Shown here: positions 49,467-62,516 of the stretch, piece after piece
Layout: each line of letters starts with the position of its first letter
How positions within the stretch are numbered: position 1 is the stretch's first letter
Assembly (NCBI GenBank): GCA_963930775.1
Contig: OZ005706.1
Span: forward strand, 558,001-622,000
DNA length: 64,000 bases
Origin: Cliona cf. orientalis
Lineage: Eukaryota; Porifera; Demospongiae; Clionaida; Clionaidae
Direction of reading: 5' to 3'
Made by a program: the position numbers and the translations under genes
The notes under the pieces: generated by a model
Database searches by the model: none
What the model was told of the DNA's origin: nothing
The model's input: the letters and a program-made list of their open reading frames with translations, nothing else

Positions 49467-50933
49467 ATGAAGCTTCTACTGGTTGTTCTTTTTTCAACAA
49501 TTCTCTCAGGTTTGTTGGACCGTACATAGCAAACATTAGAAATTACAACTCTCAACCAACATAAATTATAGCTAGCTATGATTTGTTTGAACATTTCCCT
49601 GTGTTTTCATTTCAGCTTTTGCTCAGGGTGAGAGCGAGAATGAAAAGACTTGTGCAGATCTGGAGCAGCTCATTATGAACACCAACCCCACCCTGCTCAC
49701 AAAGTGTGAAATGGACGAGGGATGTACCTTCGTAATGTGCCAAGCTGCTGGAGAATTCGCTAATTACTTTAGTACCCTAACCCTTACTCTGGAGCCGTGT
49801 GGAGTGAATCCTGGAGTTAAGATTGACTTGCTCCAGAAAGATGGTACCATGGTGTTCAATGAGTTGGTCACTGCTTCAACCGTCATCACTCGTGACTTTA
49901 GCGTCGCCACTGTCACCATCAACGTCTTTGTGAATGGTGATGAAAAATCTGTGGAACTATCAGTAAGAAATTTAGCTAGCTAATAACGGATTTCTTTGTT
50001 GTGAATTAGCTAACATTGAATTTCTTCATAATATAGGTGGCCCCTGTCACAATCGATTCAGGTGATCTTGGATTTTCATCGGATTTCCTGGTCAACACTA
50101 CCTCCATTTCTATTGACCGATCCAACTGCAAAGGTGCATTTCATTATAACAACTGTATTTATTCAGAAAATCAGCAGCTACACTTTAGTATAATAATCAA
50201 TATGCATACCCAGACTAATTCATATACACCATTGTTATTAAAATTAATATGCAGATCTACCAAGTAGTACTACTGCTCCAGTTACAAGTAAGGAGAATAA
50301 TAAAAATATTATGTATAAAATTAATATTCATGCATATGGTGCTGATGGATACGTAGTATTGTATTAAATTGCAGCTGCCGTACAGCCTATAGAGTCTCTT
50401 CCCAATATGGACACCTGCATAGGATTGGACGATCTGGCAATGAACATCAACCCTAGCTACCTTGCTGACTGCTCCAGGGACGATATATGCAGCCAAGTCA
50501 GCTGTGAAGCAGCAGAGGGTCTCGGCTTAGATTCTGTGAGCTTCACTTTGGAGATATGCAATGGTCAGCCAGCTGGGATTAATATTGAGCTGGCAAAGGA
50601 TGGCACTGCTATCTTCAACCAACTGATTACTGCCTCAACCACTTTAACTGCATCAATTGGAAACACTACTCTGGAGGCCGACATATTCTTTATGAGTAAC
50701 AGCACTGCCATTGAAATATCTGTAAGGACGTTAAAGAAACAATAGTGACATGTATCTACAAAAACCTAGAAAATTAATGAATACTTTTGTGTTCCACAGG
50801 TGGATCCCGTGACAATTACTGATCCAACTCCCGTCAATGGCACAGTATTTGTGACCGATATGCTTGTGAATTCCACGGTAGTCCCTTTCAACACTTCATT
50901 CTGCAACTTTGGTGAGTCAGTTTATAGATTACT

Positions 50934-50970
<37 letters not shown>

Positions 50971-51120
50971 GTAAGCAGACTTTGAAATTATATTATTATC
51001 ATGCATGCAGCAATTGTGGAGCCAGAAATTCAAAATGCTGGAATGACCACCATGCTATCATTTGAAGTGTTCCTACTAACTCTGGCTGCAGCTCTTCTCA
51101 TCAACAGCACAAAACCATGA
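49467..51120 (+). CDS. Cys-module surface protein gene V (two modules, GPI-type tail)
   Basis: Exons: 49467-49509 (signal peptide MKLLLVVLFSTILS), 49616-49962, 50037-50133, 50255-50287, 50375-50721, 50800-50911 and 51011-51120, an exact 362-residue frame. Module 1 begins KTCADLEQLIMNTNPTLL and module 2 begins DTCIGLDDLAMNINPSYL. Each has the six-cysteine pattern split over a large and a small exon, with a short Thr-rich linker (PSSTTAPVT). The C-terminus (EVFLLTLAAALLINSTKP) is a short hydrophobic tail typical of GPI anchoring. All copies share the same intron phases, which shows module-by-module exon duplication. The gene is complete, with no sign of decay. Confidence 0.85.
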
Positions 51121-51487
51121 AAAAACTTTAAATAACAATTATTTAATTTAAGACATTGCTGTATTCTAGTGTTGTATATAGCTATACATTTCATCAATGA
51201 TCTTATAACATTTTCAATATCTGCATTTTCTTTTTTTGTGCTGTTCGGTATGATAGTATGTTCATTGCAACTGATAACATTAATTTTATCTAATCAAGAC
51301 CAGTGTGATGCTATGCTTATGTGAATGGGAGAAATAAGTATATACAGCGGAGGTGAAATCTTGATCCAAGAAGTAGTCATAATACACCTCTACTATTGTG
51401 GCAATAATAAGCATGCAAGTGCATAATGTATAGGTAAAGGTCGTCAATAGCCAGATAATAGTATTAACTAGAGCTCTGTAGAGCACA

Positions 51488-51880
51488 TACCCCGCGCGCT
51501 CTGTAGCCACTGTAGCTGTACTGCACTGTAGAGTAGTAGTGCACACTGCGCAGAGCTTTTATGACCTGACGACCCTTTCCAACACTGCTTGAGCATGCGC
51601 AGTCGTATCATCATGCTAAAAGAGTGGGTGTGGTGGATAAACCACAGGCATGTTGAACAGAACATGCACGATTTTTAGCGCTAGTAAGCCTTTTTGAGCA
51701 ATTCGAAGCCCGTACAAACCAGTTTTTCACCGATATCTATCGATTAGTTGTGCTTACAGCACGCACAGACGCCTAGAACTCGAGATCTGGCGATTTTCGT
51801 GCCGACGACAACGACAACGACGACAACGACAATAGACGGACAAACCGATTGCTTTACCCCTTGCGCATGCGCGCGGGGTA
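51488..51880. mobile_element. Short TIR element, about 390 bp
   Basis: Exact 12-nt inverted ends TACCCCGCGCGC (51488-51499) and GCGCGCGGGGTA (51869-51880). Near the right end is a CGACAACGACAACGA microsatellite and a TTGCGCATGCGC palindrome. The right-end layout mirrors the left end of the 31564-32175 element (GCATGCGC, AGGGGTA, then a microsatellite), so they may be one family. No coding capacity. Confidence 0.55.
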
Positions 51881-51980
51881 ATAAGTGAACACTACTGCTC
51901 TCATAGAACCATTATATACTAAACTTGTACACGATATTGTAGTAATTTTTATTAGAAAAAATTAATGAATACAATGAAAT

Positions 51981-53759
51981 TCAGCTCCAAAGATAATCAT
52001 CATTTCGTAATAACTGAGCTAGTTTCATGTTTGCAGTTTCGTAAAATGCAGTGAGCAATTTCTCCGTCTCTGGCAACATATAGAATCGATCCTTGTACTT
52101 CGGCAGCTTGATCCAGTTCATCTCATTCATCACCACACCTTTCAGAGACGACTCAAACTTTTCCTTGGACAGCGGTGAAAATCCCAAGAACTTCCAAATC
52201 TTCTCCACACTCCCATAACTGTCCACCGCCAGATCCTCCAGTCTCAAGAAATAAAAATTTTTACGAGGATAGACATTCATCCACTTCACTATGTGATAGT
52301 AGTACATTCCAACCCCCAGCCTCAAGGGGAAACAGCTATCTTTACTCTCATAACCAAGAGTAGCCTTTCGCAGACAAGTAAATTCCGCTAGAGCACGATC
52401 ATGATTCTTACGACGAGAATCTGAAAGGCATGCCTTATGTTCATCAATCGCCTTCACAGTGAGGTTGTGAAATATTTGAGGAGCATAGTCCATGTACTTC
52501 TGCGGAATTTTGTGCCCTCCTCCGTTCCAGTGATTCTTGTTGGCGCAAAAGTACCAAAAGTCAGAAAACAGCCTCTTGACCGGGTTGCGCATTATGACGA
52601 TGAATTTAGAGTTGGGCAGAACACTATGAACGGCTGAAGGTAGAAAGCACATGTCTTGTCTGTTCTCGTAAGGAACAGGGTTTAATGATTTCACCTTCTT
52701 CTTGTTATTGTCCTCATCAAAGAAGTAACTGTCACCGTAGAGTGGATTCGGAAACCACAAGGTTGATGCGCTAGCATCAATCGTGAGGGCTCGAGGGTGA
52801 GATTGAATATGCTGAGCTGCCTTTGAAAAGTGCTGCATGTACCAGAGCACCTGCATCTGTTTGTTTGTCTGATTCATGGGAATCGAGAGAAGCGAGCGCC
52901 AAAAATGTCCTTCCTTTTGGGCCGGCTTTCTCAATGAGGAATGAGTGACGAGATAGTTATAGAGCGTTGTCGTACCACTTTTGGCAAATCCTGCCAGATA
53001 GATGGCTGGTAAGCAGGTGAACACTCCATGAGGCTTCTTGCGGCCACCCTTAAACACCTGGTTCACAATTGACACAGTCTTCTTCCACGGAAAGACCGGG
53101 GCAGTGATACTGCGAGTGGAATAGAGTCTAGATTGTATATCAGAGGAGGGCTCCTGCAGGGTGGACCACCAGCACGGATTTTCGTAGTCAGCCAGGTAGT
53201 TTCTTGGTAGAAAGCCATCGAATGCATTGAGACGCCTGTAGACTTCTTTGTGTTGAGTGGTGGCATCTCCTCTATGGGCGAATGCTGTCAAATTGCAGAG
53301 TTGTAAGTCTCTGTCTAGGAAATCTGCATGAAGGAAAACAGTTAGGGTGAGATTACAGATGCTGCCATCTTGCCACTACCATGCATAGTCTAATCTTAGT
53401 GAAAGTAGATAAGCGATCCGCAGGTGTGGCATATACGTATACATGACACTGTACTTACCGGCTTGTTGGAGTTCATATCGCTGCAACGTTGCTTTCTCTC
53501 TCTGTAGGCCTCTCGAATTCCTCGCCACATGTAGCCGCCTTCCCGCTGCATTAGCAGATACGCCGTCGCCATTGCAGTCATCTCCTGCGTGGACTGAAGG
53601 CCGACACCGAGGTCGCGCGGACAGCTGCTTCTTCAAATCAGTGTCGTCTGAAGATCGCCATACAAATGTCACTAGAAAGATGACCAGTAGAGTGGAGGAA
53701 ACGAGAAAGAGTAGAGACTGTCTTCTAGTGATTCTGTACCCGCACAGCATAGTCTCCAT
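51981..53759 (-). CDS. Carbohydrate sulfotransferase 15-like, second paralogue
   Basis: Exons 53459-53759 and 51981-53323 join in phase 1 to give 547 residues. The N-terminal signal anchor reads SLLFLVSSTLLVIFLVTFVW. The PAPS-binding loops are present: GFAKSGTTTLYNYL (5'-phosphosulfate) and MRNPVKRLFSDFWYF (3'-phosphate). The NPCWW motif and the two-exon layout match the copy at 7609-9346 (NPCWY), but the rest is diverged, so the duplication is old. Expected activity is Golgi sulfation of a chondroitin/dermatan-type glycan; acceptor specificity is not readable. It is convergent with gene V. Confidence 0.87.
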
Positions 53760-54047
53760 GTAGATAACTTTTTAAGTTTAGTATCTGATAGCTCACTAAG
53801 ATCGCCAGTACGCATGGGACGCATCAATCGACGACAATGCTGCCTCCATAAATGGATGAAAGTGTCACCCAAAAATTACATGAATTAGTTATAGTTTGGA
53901 TAACCACAATGGTAATAACGTGACGAATGTGCAAAATTATAACAAAAATAATATAATACAAAACGTAATTTATAGTACAACAATCATTCAGCAGCTATTT
54001 TTAGTCTAGAGTAGAATGATAATAATTATTAAATTTCCTCATAATTT

Positions 54048-54778
54048 TTAATCATTGTATCTGCCTTTTCCCATTCCAAAAACCTCATGATAGTGGTGTC
54101 CCCGGAATGGAGGCAGCGTGCTTTTATCAGTGACCTCGTCTATGCACGTGGCATACTCCCGCGGCATCAACCCCTTGTAGGTGGTCGGCCCGTTCTTCTT
54201 CGAAGTCAGCTCCAGGAAGTTACAGCCGTCCATCAGCTTGTAGATCATCTCGTCCAGGTCCCAGTAGAGTTTCTCACCGAGAATCTTCTTCGCAGCTTCC
54301 TCCTGCTGCCTTATGGTACTGTGTACGTGTATATATAATATGTATGTTTCAATTATTATATATTGTCACCTCAGTTATTTGTGCTGAACAGGAGTGTTAT
54401 AACAATGTGTCTTTGGGCACGAGGGTATAATAATAATATTATCCGCCATGATCAAAGGCTCTTGGAACATCCCACATCAAGAGCCATATGGTTACCCACA
54501 CACTACCTCAGTGGCAGATGTCTATACCGTACAAAGCCGCATAATATACCCATATTATTATTACTATTATATTACGTACATGTAGCTTCTTGAGCCAAGC
54601 TAGAGTGAGACTTACAGCAGATCGAGAGCAGCTGGGTAGTCTTTCTTGAGGTTCTGAAAGGCCTGAGCTCTTCTCCACCTTGCCTTTAAGTTTCTTGGGT
54701 TCATCGCCAGAGCCTTGTTGCAGTCATGGATGGCTTCACACAACTTGTTAGTCTTCAAGTAGCACTCAGCGCGATTAC

Positions 54779-54872
<94 letters not shown>

Positions 54873-57800
54873 AGGGGAGAGAGGTTAATACCTGACTACT
54901 GAAGCAGTGATTTACACAGGGAAAGCACCAGCACTTAAAACATCCCCCCCCCCACCCCACCATTGTGAACACAAGATGATGAGTGAATGGCGCTCACCCC
55001 TCCCCCACCTGTGGTAGGTGACCCTCCTCTCCGTGCAGCTCAGAGGGCAAGTCTCCAGAGCCTTGGTGTAGCAAATGATGGCAGACTCCATCTGATCTTT
55101 GGTGAAGAAGGCATTTCCCTCAGCCTTGAACGCATCGGCAGCTCTGCGGACACAAAAATACACACAATAAAAAAATTAATGTAAGATTTGCGTCGATATT
55201 ATGCACATGTTATGAGCAGAGGCTAATTCACCTGACTAGTATCTCTTTCTCTCTGGTCTCCATCTGTATCTCCTTGATGTAGCGCTCGGTGAAGACACGG
55301 ACATCCTTGAGGCACTGAGGGTGCTTGTCTTTGTCAAACTGTGTATCTGCGAGTTGACATTCAGATAAATAGCCAAAAATTCTTAGCGCTATTTTAACAG
55401 GCTACGCGTATGTATCAGATACTGACATTATAGGTAGATTTGAAATCAAACTTACGGAATTCTCCACTGGGAAAGCCCTTCTCATCAAAATATGTGTAGC
55501 CACCGAATCGGAGAAAAGTCTCAAAAATGAACCTCTTCACGGAGAGAGGGTTGTTGTCACAGGGCATCCGTACGTGGTGAAAGGAGTGGGCCAGATCAAA
55601 TAGCTGGTCCCCCACCATTTCTATCACCTCCATCGCGTACTCGACGTTCTCCTGCAGGAGGCTAATCAGGCCGAGGATGGAGTAGTGGGAGCCCCTGTCG
55701 TAATCAAACCAGAGCGCGTGGGTGACGAGAAACGCCACGACGGTACGGGAACGGGACATGGCCGTACGATTGAAGCAGAGGATGGGTCCGTCTTGTTGGC
55801 CGTACGGGAGGGACTTAATCTGCTCAAAGACGATCTTCTGTGTCTCGCTCTGGAAGCAGGACCAGCTCAGAAATGATAGAAATTTATCGATGGTGAGATC
55901 GGTGGTGTACTTGGAGTCGTTCAGGAGGATTCCATAAGCTACGTCGCCCATGTTCCAGTACAAACCTTGCTTCACCACCTCCAAGAGGCTCGGCTCAATT
56001 TTGTCCATCGTCGATTCGTCCGGGTGCGCCGCACATACATTCACGAGGCAGCAGAGGGACACAAAAGTTGTCAGGTCAGCAATTCGAATAGGGGTAGGTT
56101 TATACTTGCTACTCTCGTCCTTAGACTTGCCGACTCTGATGTCAGTGTAGGAGAGGTGCTTGTGGTACTCGAGCCTTCGATCCTCGCACATACGAAATCT
56201 GACGTACATCGCATCGTACGAGCCCCAGAGGTGCTTCCCAACGAGCCCGACTAGCTTCGGGTGATCGATGAGCCAGAGGCACCCGGGAGAGAAGCACGAC
56301 ATGTTCCCCACCACCTGGACACAACCGAGCTGCTCGAGACAAGTGATGGCACCGGAAGCGATAGCGGTGAAAATCTCGACCGCTTTTTCACCTCCAGCGA
56401 TCATCTTTTCCACCATGTAGCTGTGTAATTCGAGCTCAGACTGAGAGGCAGCAAAACATAGCTCAAAGATGCGGTACGCCACATAGCGATTATACTCGAT
56501 TGCACGGAACGAACTGTCGAGGCAGTAGCCCAAGATTCGAAGGAGATTTTCGTACATCCCGGCCCTGACGAAGAAGTAGTAGGTGGCCTGGTCCTCTGGG
56601 GTGGGCGGGACGCTCATGGCCATTCGATAGACAGTGCGCCAGACGTGCATGATGGTGTACATGAGTCCGCAGGTCCTGCTCGGGTGACCCTCCGTGGCTA
56701 GCTCCGAAAAGAACTTGGTGAAATCGGCAAGCCTTTGGATGTTGTCGGGAGAACTGAGGGCATCCTACAAGTGGAGAAAAGACAACACTAACTTTACAGT
56801 TGAGCTGTATGAGCTCAAATACATGTACGTATGCATGCACAATAGTAGTGGTGATTCTAGTTCAGAATCGCATGAAGCACTACCAGGAGGCATAAAAAAA
56901 AACGTGGCCGGACAACAATAGAATTCACATAGTGCTAATTTAGGACACAATACACTTCTATGTGAAGAGTGGGGACAAGGCTAGTCTAGTCTAAAGGTAT
57001 AGTAAGTTCTATCCCCTCCCCTTGGTAGGGCCACATGGAATTTCCGTCGTACTTAATAGGTGCACAACAATAATCTGATACGGTGGCCCAAAAATAGCTG
57101 GCAACTCCGATACAATGTTTGCTCAATACCACACCATAGAGCTAAAATGGGTCAAGGATGTTCGCCAAGTCCACCTAAGCAAGAGGGTATAACACTACCT
57201 ACGTCCGTCCGTCTGTCTGTCTGTCGTGAGTTAAAGAGCCAAGAGAGAGGAGAGCCAAACCACTCCAGGAAAAACTTGCCAGATCATTAGCAGCGAAACT
57301 CAATTTTAGTCATAGTGACACAAGAGTAAAATAATTAAATTATACTCTAAACGAATGTGACAAAATTATTAAAAGCACTATTTGTTAGGTAAAGGGTCGA
57401 CGATCACATAACAGTGATACGGTAAAGGGTCGTCTGATCACCAATAGGTAGGGGAATTCCGGAAAACACTAATTTTATCTGCTTACAAATATGCATCCTT
57501 CATAAGGCCTATACACTGCAGGGACATCCTTCAGCGTAATTGGTCGTTTCTCCACTCCAATCAGATCGAACAACTTGATCTTCTCAAATGGATCTTCGTA
57601 CTCAATCTCCAAGATGGAGTGCCAGCTGACTGCCTTGTAGAACTTTGCCCCGGGGGGTGGCTCGTAGTGGGGGGCTCTCGTCCCAAGCAGCTTCGGCCTT
57701 GGTGTGGGGACATACCCCTTCTTCAGCAGCTCTCCGTCCCAGTCACGCCCACTCTTGTTCGCTAGATCATCCGATATGTCTAGTTTCGGCTCTGTGTTGT

Positions 57801-58131
57801 TGGTTGTCGTAGATTCACTCCTCTTCTCATTACCACTCAGTGCTTCATCATCTTTAGTGTCTCTGACATTCTCTTTAAGGTTCTCAGTACCATTTGCTGA
57901 TTTTTTATCTTTAACATTGATTTGATCATCTTTGGCATCACTTTTAGTTGGCGTTTTCTCCACTTTGCTACCTTTAGAATTTGCCTTACTTCTTTCTTCA
58001 TCATGGTTTACAGTAGCAGAGAGATCTCTGTCAACGTCTGTTCCAATATCTGATAGCAGCGGCTTCTCTTCGACTTCTTTCTTATCGACAGCTGAGCTAC
58101 TACTGCTCTCGCTATCCCCTTTGTCCGTCAT
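54048..58131 (-). CDS. Divergent paralogue of the helical/TPR protein with acidic N-terminal extension
   Basis: Exons: 57487-58131, 55456-56764, 55232-55346, 55009-55143, 54616-54777 and 54048-54318, an exact 878-residue frame. The first exon encodes a Ser/Lys/Asp/Glu-rich, probably disordered stretch, then a conserved-looking segment (GYVPTPRPKLLGTRAPHYEP, GAKFYKAVSWHSILEIEYED). The second is the long helical region, ending RFGGYTYFDEKG like RFGGFSYYEFGKG of the other copy. TPRs follow (GNAFFTKDQMESAIICYTKAL, NRAECYLKTNKLCEAIHDCN, WRRAQAFQNLKKDYPAAL). TPR exon sizes equal those of 26708-29289. The tail differs (HHYHEVFGMGKGRYND). Function is unknown. Confidence 0.8.
54778..54870. repeat. (GA)n microsatellite, about 90 bp, at a splice acceptor
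   Basis: On the coding (minus) strand this is an uninterrupted (CT) run directly followed by AG and the exon 54616-54777, so the microsatellite is the polypyrimidine tract of that acceptor. Confidence 0.9.
56765..57486. other. Intron of the 54048-58131 gene
   Basis: A 722-bp intron with a GTCTGTCTGTC microsatellite near 57205-57225 and a fragment similar to the TAGCCTCGTCCCC hairpin arm at about 56970-56990. No coding sequence is seen. Confidence 0.5.
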
Positions 58132-58641
58132 GACTTCGTAGCCGCCTGGTTTTTTACCTTGTACGCACCCCAGTGTATCTGCAAGTGGTTACGGATGGAT
58201 CGAGCTCGCAAAGCTCATAAATAATATATAATAGCCATTCTCACCAGTTTGTCAAGACCGATCATAGAAAACCGAGGTAGGAGTATCTACATGTTCCAAA
58301 TAGTGCGCACCACATGTGGAAGATCGGAAACAAGTGAAACATACGACCATTACCAAGTACATACATACAACATTGTGCCAGTTTCATCCGCGATGCCAGA
58401 TTGAATCCTGAAATGAATCATCTCACGGAGGACATTAATTATATTATGTGCTGTACTTACTCTAAATCACTAATAATTTATATTATTACTCAAAGTAATT
58501 ATCATACTGTATTTTACATGTGCACCTCGAGTGGTGCGTGAACAATAATAATACGGTAATAATAATAACAATAATAATAGCAATACCATATTTGGCTAAA
58601 AAAATTTTTTTTTTAAATCACACAACTAACGCAACAACATG
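58132..58641. other. Intergenic region
   Basis: 510 bp between the start of the TPR paralogue and the stop of the synergin gene; AT-rich with an ATA/ATT microsatellite near 58545-58580. It must hold the promoter of the former. Confidence 0.45.
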
Positions 58642-61600
58642 TCAAATGAGCAAGGGTAGTTCTTCCTGGACCACGTTCAACCAAAAGTTAGCACAGGTGG
58701 AGTGGTAGCTCTGTCCTGAGTGGAAGAGAAGAGGGCAGGTGTATTCCTCCTTCTTCCCATCGAGGGAGAGGTGAGGAGGGATGGACACACTCTTGGAGCT
58801 GAGGCACAGGGAACACTTGGAGATGGAGTCTGAGAGGACGTCTTCCTCCTCCACACAGGCAGGAGTGGTCTCAGCATAGAGCTGCGTCTGGGGGAGGGGG
58901 GTGGAGGGGGGATCACAATGAAAATTGGAGTAAATTGGGGGGAGGGGTATGTGATAAAAGTCTCATACAAAAGAAGCTGTAGATACCATCACATTTTATG
59001 TTTATTTTTTTAGTCTGTTATGGTGCTTTCAGGCTCACCATGATGTTGTTTGGTAAAATGTTGACCAGCTTTTTCCACGACTTTTGAATTGACTGCACAC
59101 AGCTCTCACCTTCGGCACCTTACATGACGTTGTGTATGATGGGTATATCAATAAAATTTAATATGATCATTAATTTTATAGCATAAAGATGTATCCTCAC
59201 CTTTCTTCTCTCTGAACGATCGATACACTCGCTTGGCTAAACGGTACACCTCCACAATACCTGAAAAAAATATCACAATCATTAATTTTGGGGGTTTTTG
59301 GGGGGGGGGGGGGGGGGGGGGGGGGATGTGAGATTTATAAGACAAAGTCCATACCTTTGAGTTTGTTTCTTCCTTCTTCTGACTGAGCTATCTCTTCCAG
59401 TACGGTCTGCTCCTTCACCTCAGAGAACACAGAGACACATGACTCTATCACCTCACTGCACTTCCCAAGGCAGCTGCTCCACACTTTAATGGGGTCAGAG
59501 GAGCTCTGTGGGGGAGAAACAATGAAAAGGAATAAATTTATGTCTGCCCTGTTAAAATTAAGACACCCACAATTATCGTAGATCGGGATATTTCGCAGGT
59601 AAAATATTTCGCTTATAAATTTTTCACGTAGTCTAAATTTTGTCGCCAGACTTTAGCGACAAAAATAGGTATAGGTCAACGTACATTACACAAAATATTT
59701 CGAGTGTTTAATTTTCCTAGGAAAAGGTCATCGACAAAATTTTTTTAATGGCGAAAATTTCACAATCTACAGTATCTCAAATTATGATAACTGGTAAATA
59801 ATTGAAGTAGTTACTCACCTTTTTCTTTAGGCTTGGTGATGGCTCTCCCGCCGACACCCCAGCCAGAGGAGGAAAGCCCATCGTTGTCTTCTCTTTACCA
59901 CCAGGAGGACTAGAGTAGCCTTCAAACTCACCAAAATCATCCAGAGGTGCGGCACTCTCTGGCACGAGGGGCTCCTCTATGTTCAGTGGAGAGGGCAGCG
60001 AAGAGGAGGCCGTCGCCTTGGCACTCACGCGAGCCGAAAATTCTTCCTCCAAAATTTCCAGTCCAGTCAGCTGCTTCTGTACCTTTTTCTTGCTGCTCTC
60101 TGGCAAAATATCCGCCTCAAATACACCAAAATCAAGGCCTGCACTTGTTGTGGATGTACCACTAGTAGTGATGGATGATTCAGCAGATTTCGACAGCACT
60201 TTGTTGGATGGCAAAAGCTTGGGAGGTAGAAGGGAATCAAATACTGAGCTGGCTTTCGACTTTGATGATGCTGCTGCATTGCTTGAAGGAGGAGCAGTAG
60301 GTAAGATGACAGTGGAGGTGGACGGAAGAGAAGGAGGGGGGACAGAGTGAGAAGAAGAGACCTGTGAGGATGTGAAGTCACCAAAGGCCGCCCATCCTTG
60401 GTTAGCAGAGCTCTCCGCCTCAGATGCAGCTGGCACTGATCGGCCAAAACTTTCTGGTGCAGCCATGGAGGGAGCTTGTTGAAAAGAAGCAAAATCAGCA
60501 AATCCACCATCACTAGGTGGGGGTGGTGGTACTGCAGCTGAAGGAGCTGCTGTAGTGGTTGCCAATGGTAACTGAGGTGATATTTCCAAAGATTTTGATG
60601 ATTTTTTCATCACGTCCAAAAGTGGCCCTGACGTGGCTTCATCAGAGCTACCGATCGAGCGAAGGTTGTCAAAAACACTATACTTGTCTCCTCCAGCAGG
60701 GGATTTCCCCTGAGGCTGTGCAGTGCTGCTACTGGACACCTTTATAGGAACAACAGGCTCCTTTGCTGGAGCGAGAGATCGAGAGGAGGAGGGACCGGGG
60801 GGAGGGGGAGGAAGTGACGACGAAGTTTGGAATGACTGCTGACCCTGTTGAAAGTCTCCAAAATCATCTATTGGAGGAGCATGGGTGTGGCTTTGGGAGG
60901 AGCTTGGCTTTGAGGACAAAGTCTGCAAAAAGAGAAAAAATATCTGTAAGCTTTTGTGCTCAAAGTTTGAGTCATGATGCAGCTGACCTCTTGCAGTGCT
61001 GAAAGTTTGGGTATGGGAAGTTGAGAAGCTTTTTTCAAATCATCAGGTGTGGGAGAGGGATTTCCAGACTACATCAACCAAAACAAAAGCAAGATTAGAC
61101 AAGTATAACATTTTTATGAAAAAAAATTACGGTAGTCATACCTGGGCAAGTCCAATCAATCCTAGGAGAACAAATAGCTCAGTCTGGTTGAGTTTTCCCG
61201 GGATCTCTCTGTTAGCCACACTCCACAAATCACGGAGGACATTCTTTGGCAGCTGGCTGGACACCAGCAAAGGGAAGAGCAGCTCTGTGTCCAAGAACGA
61301 CCCCCCAGGCTTAGAACAACGCTTAAACACTTCAATGTAGACCGCTGGAAACTTAGTGGGATCCAAGTTTGAGAAATGGGTAGGCGATTGTGGCTTTTCT
61401 GCGACGCTTGTTGAAGCTATGGGGTGCTGATACGCGCTAGTTGGTATGGTATTGCCGCCACCACTGCCGCTACCACCATGAATAGTAGCTGCTCTCAATC
61501 TGGCCAAGGGCTGCTCTTGTGTGATTGCATGAGCTCCAATGCGAGGAGGCTGTCCTTGAAATGCTTGTTGTCGTTGTTGTTGCGGTGGTACGGGAGGCTG

Positions 61601-62463
61601 TAAATCCACCAATGAGCCGCCCTGAGAGAGCTGAGTGCCACTGCCCTGCTGAGAAGATAGACCCGAGGGGTCCATCAGCGACGTCGTCGTTCTTGCTATT
61701 GAGCCAACTCCTGGCCCCACTGACTGAAACTCCCCAAAACTATCATCTCCTGCTCCTACTCCACCTCCCAGCAAATCTGTTGCTTGCAGCTGCTGGTGTT
61801 CTTGTTGAGAGACATGCTGTGCAAATACACCACAGAAATCTCCACCATCTGCCGTCCAAGCCCTGGCCCTTGTGGTCGGGACGAAGGTGGTCTTCTGTGC
61901 GCCGGTGAGAGGGGAGGGGTTGGCACCGGATTTCTTCGAGGAGCTCTTGAAGTCCATCTTTCTGCTCCGGCCGGGGGAGGTGTCTCGGAGGTTACTCAAA
62001 GACGACTCCATGAGCTTCTCAAACGTATTTTCCGACGGCTGTTTGGCTGCAAGAACCGAATCAGTCTGGTCACCTGACGGCACAGTGGGTGTGGTTTTCA
62101 TCAATTGGCCACTATCACTGGATGATGGAGTGGAGTGAGTAGGTAAGGGGTCGTCTCCCTTGGAAGTTGTAGCAGCAGGGGCCGTGATCTTTGGTGGTGG
62201 TGCTGCATCTTGCGTTTGTCTTGTGACTTTTGGCGATGAAGATCGAGATGATGGTTTTATGGAGACGAGGTCATCAAAGGAGAGAGAGGAAGACGTGGCA
62301 GTGGGGTTGGCAACATTAATGTTCATCAGCTTTCGTTTTTGTATCTCCAAGTCTCTCTTCTTCTGCTCTTCTCTGGCCAGCCGCTGCTGCTCCTGGATGT
62401 AGGCCATCTGCTGTGATGGGAAAGAAAAGCAGGTTTCATCTTCTCTCCCTCTTTCCCTCTCTC

Positions 62464-62516
<53 letters not shown>

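Noticed and set aside
61525..62402. Plus-strand frames opposite the synergin gene
   Set aside because: Antisense shadows of low-complexity Ser/Gln/Pro coding sequence.
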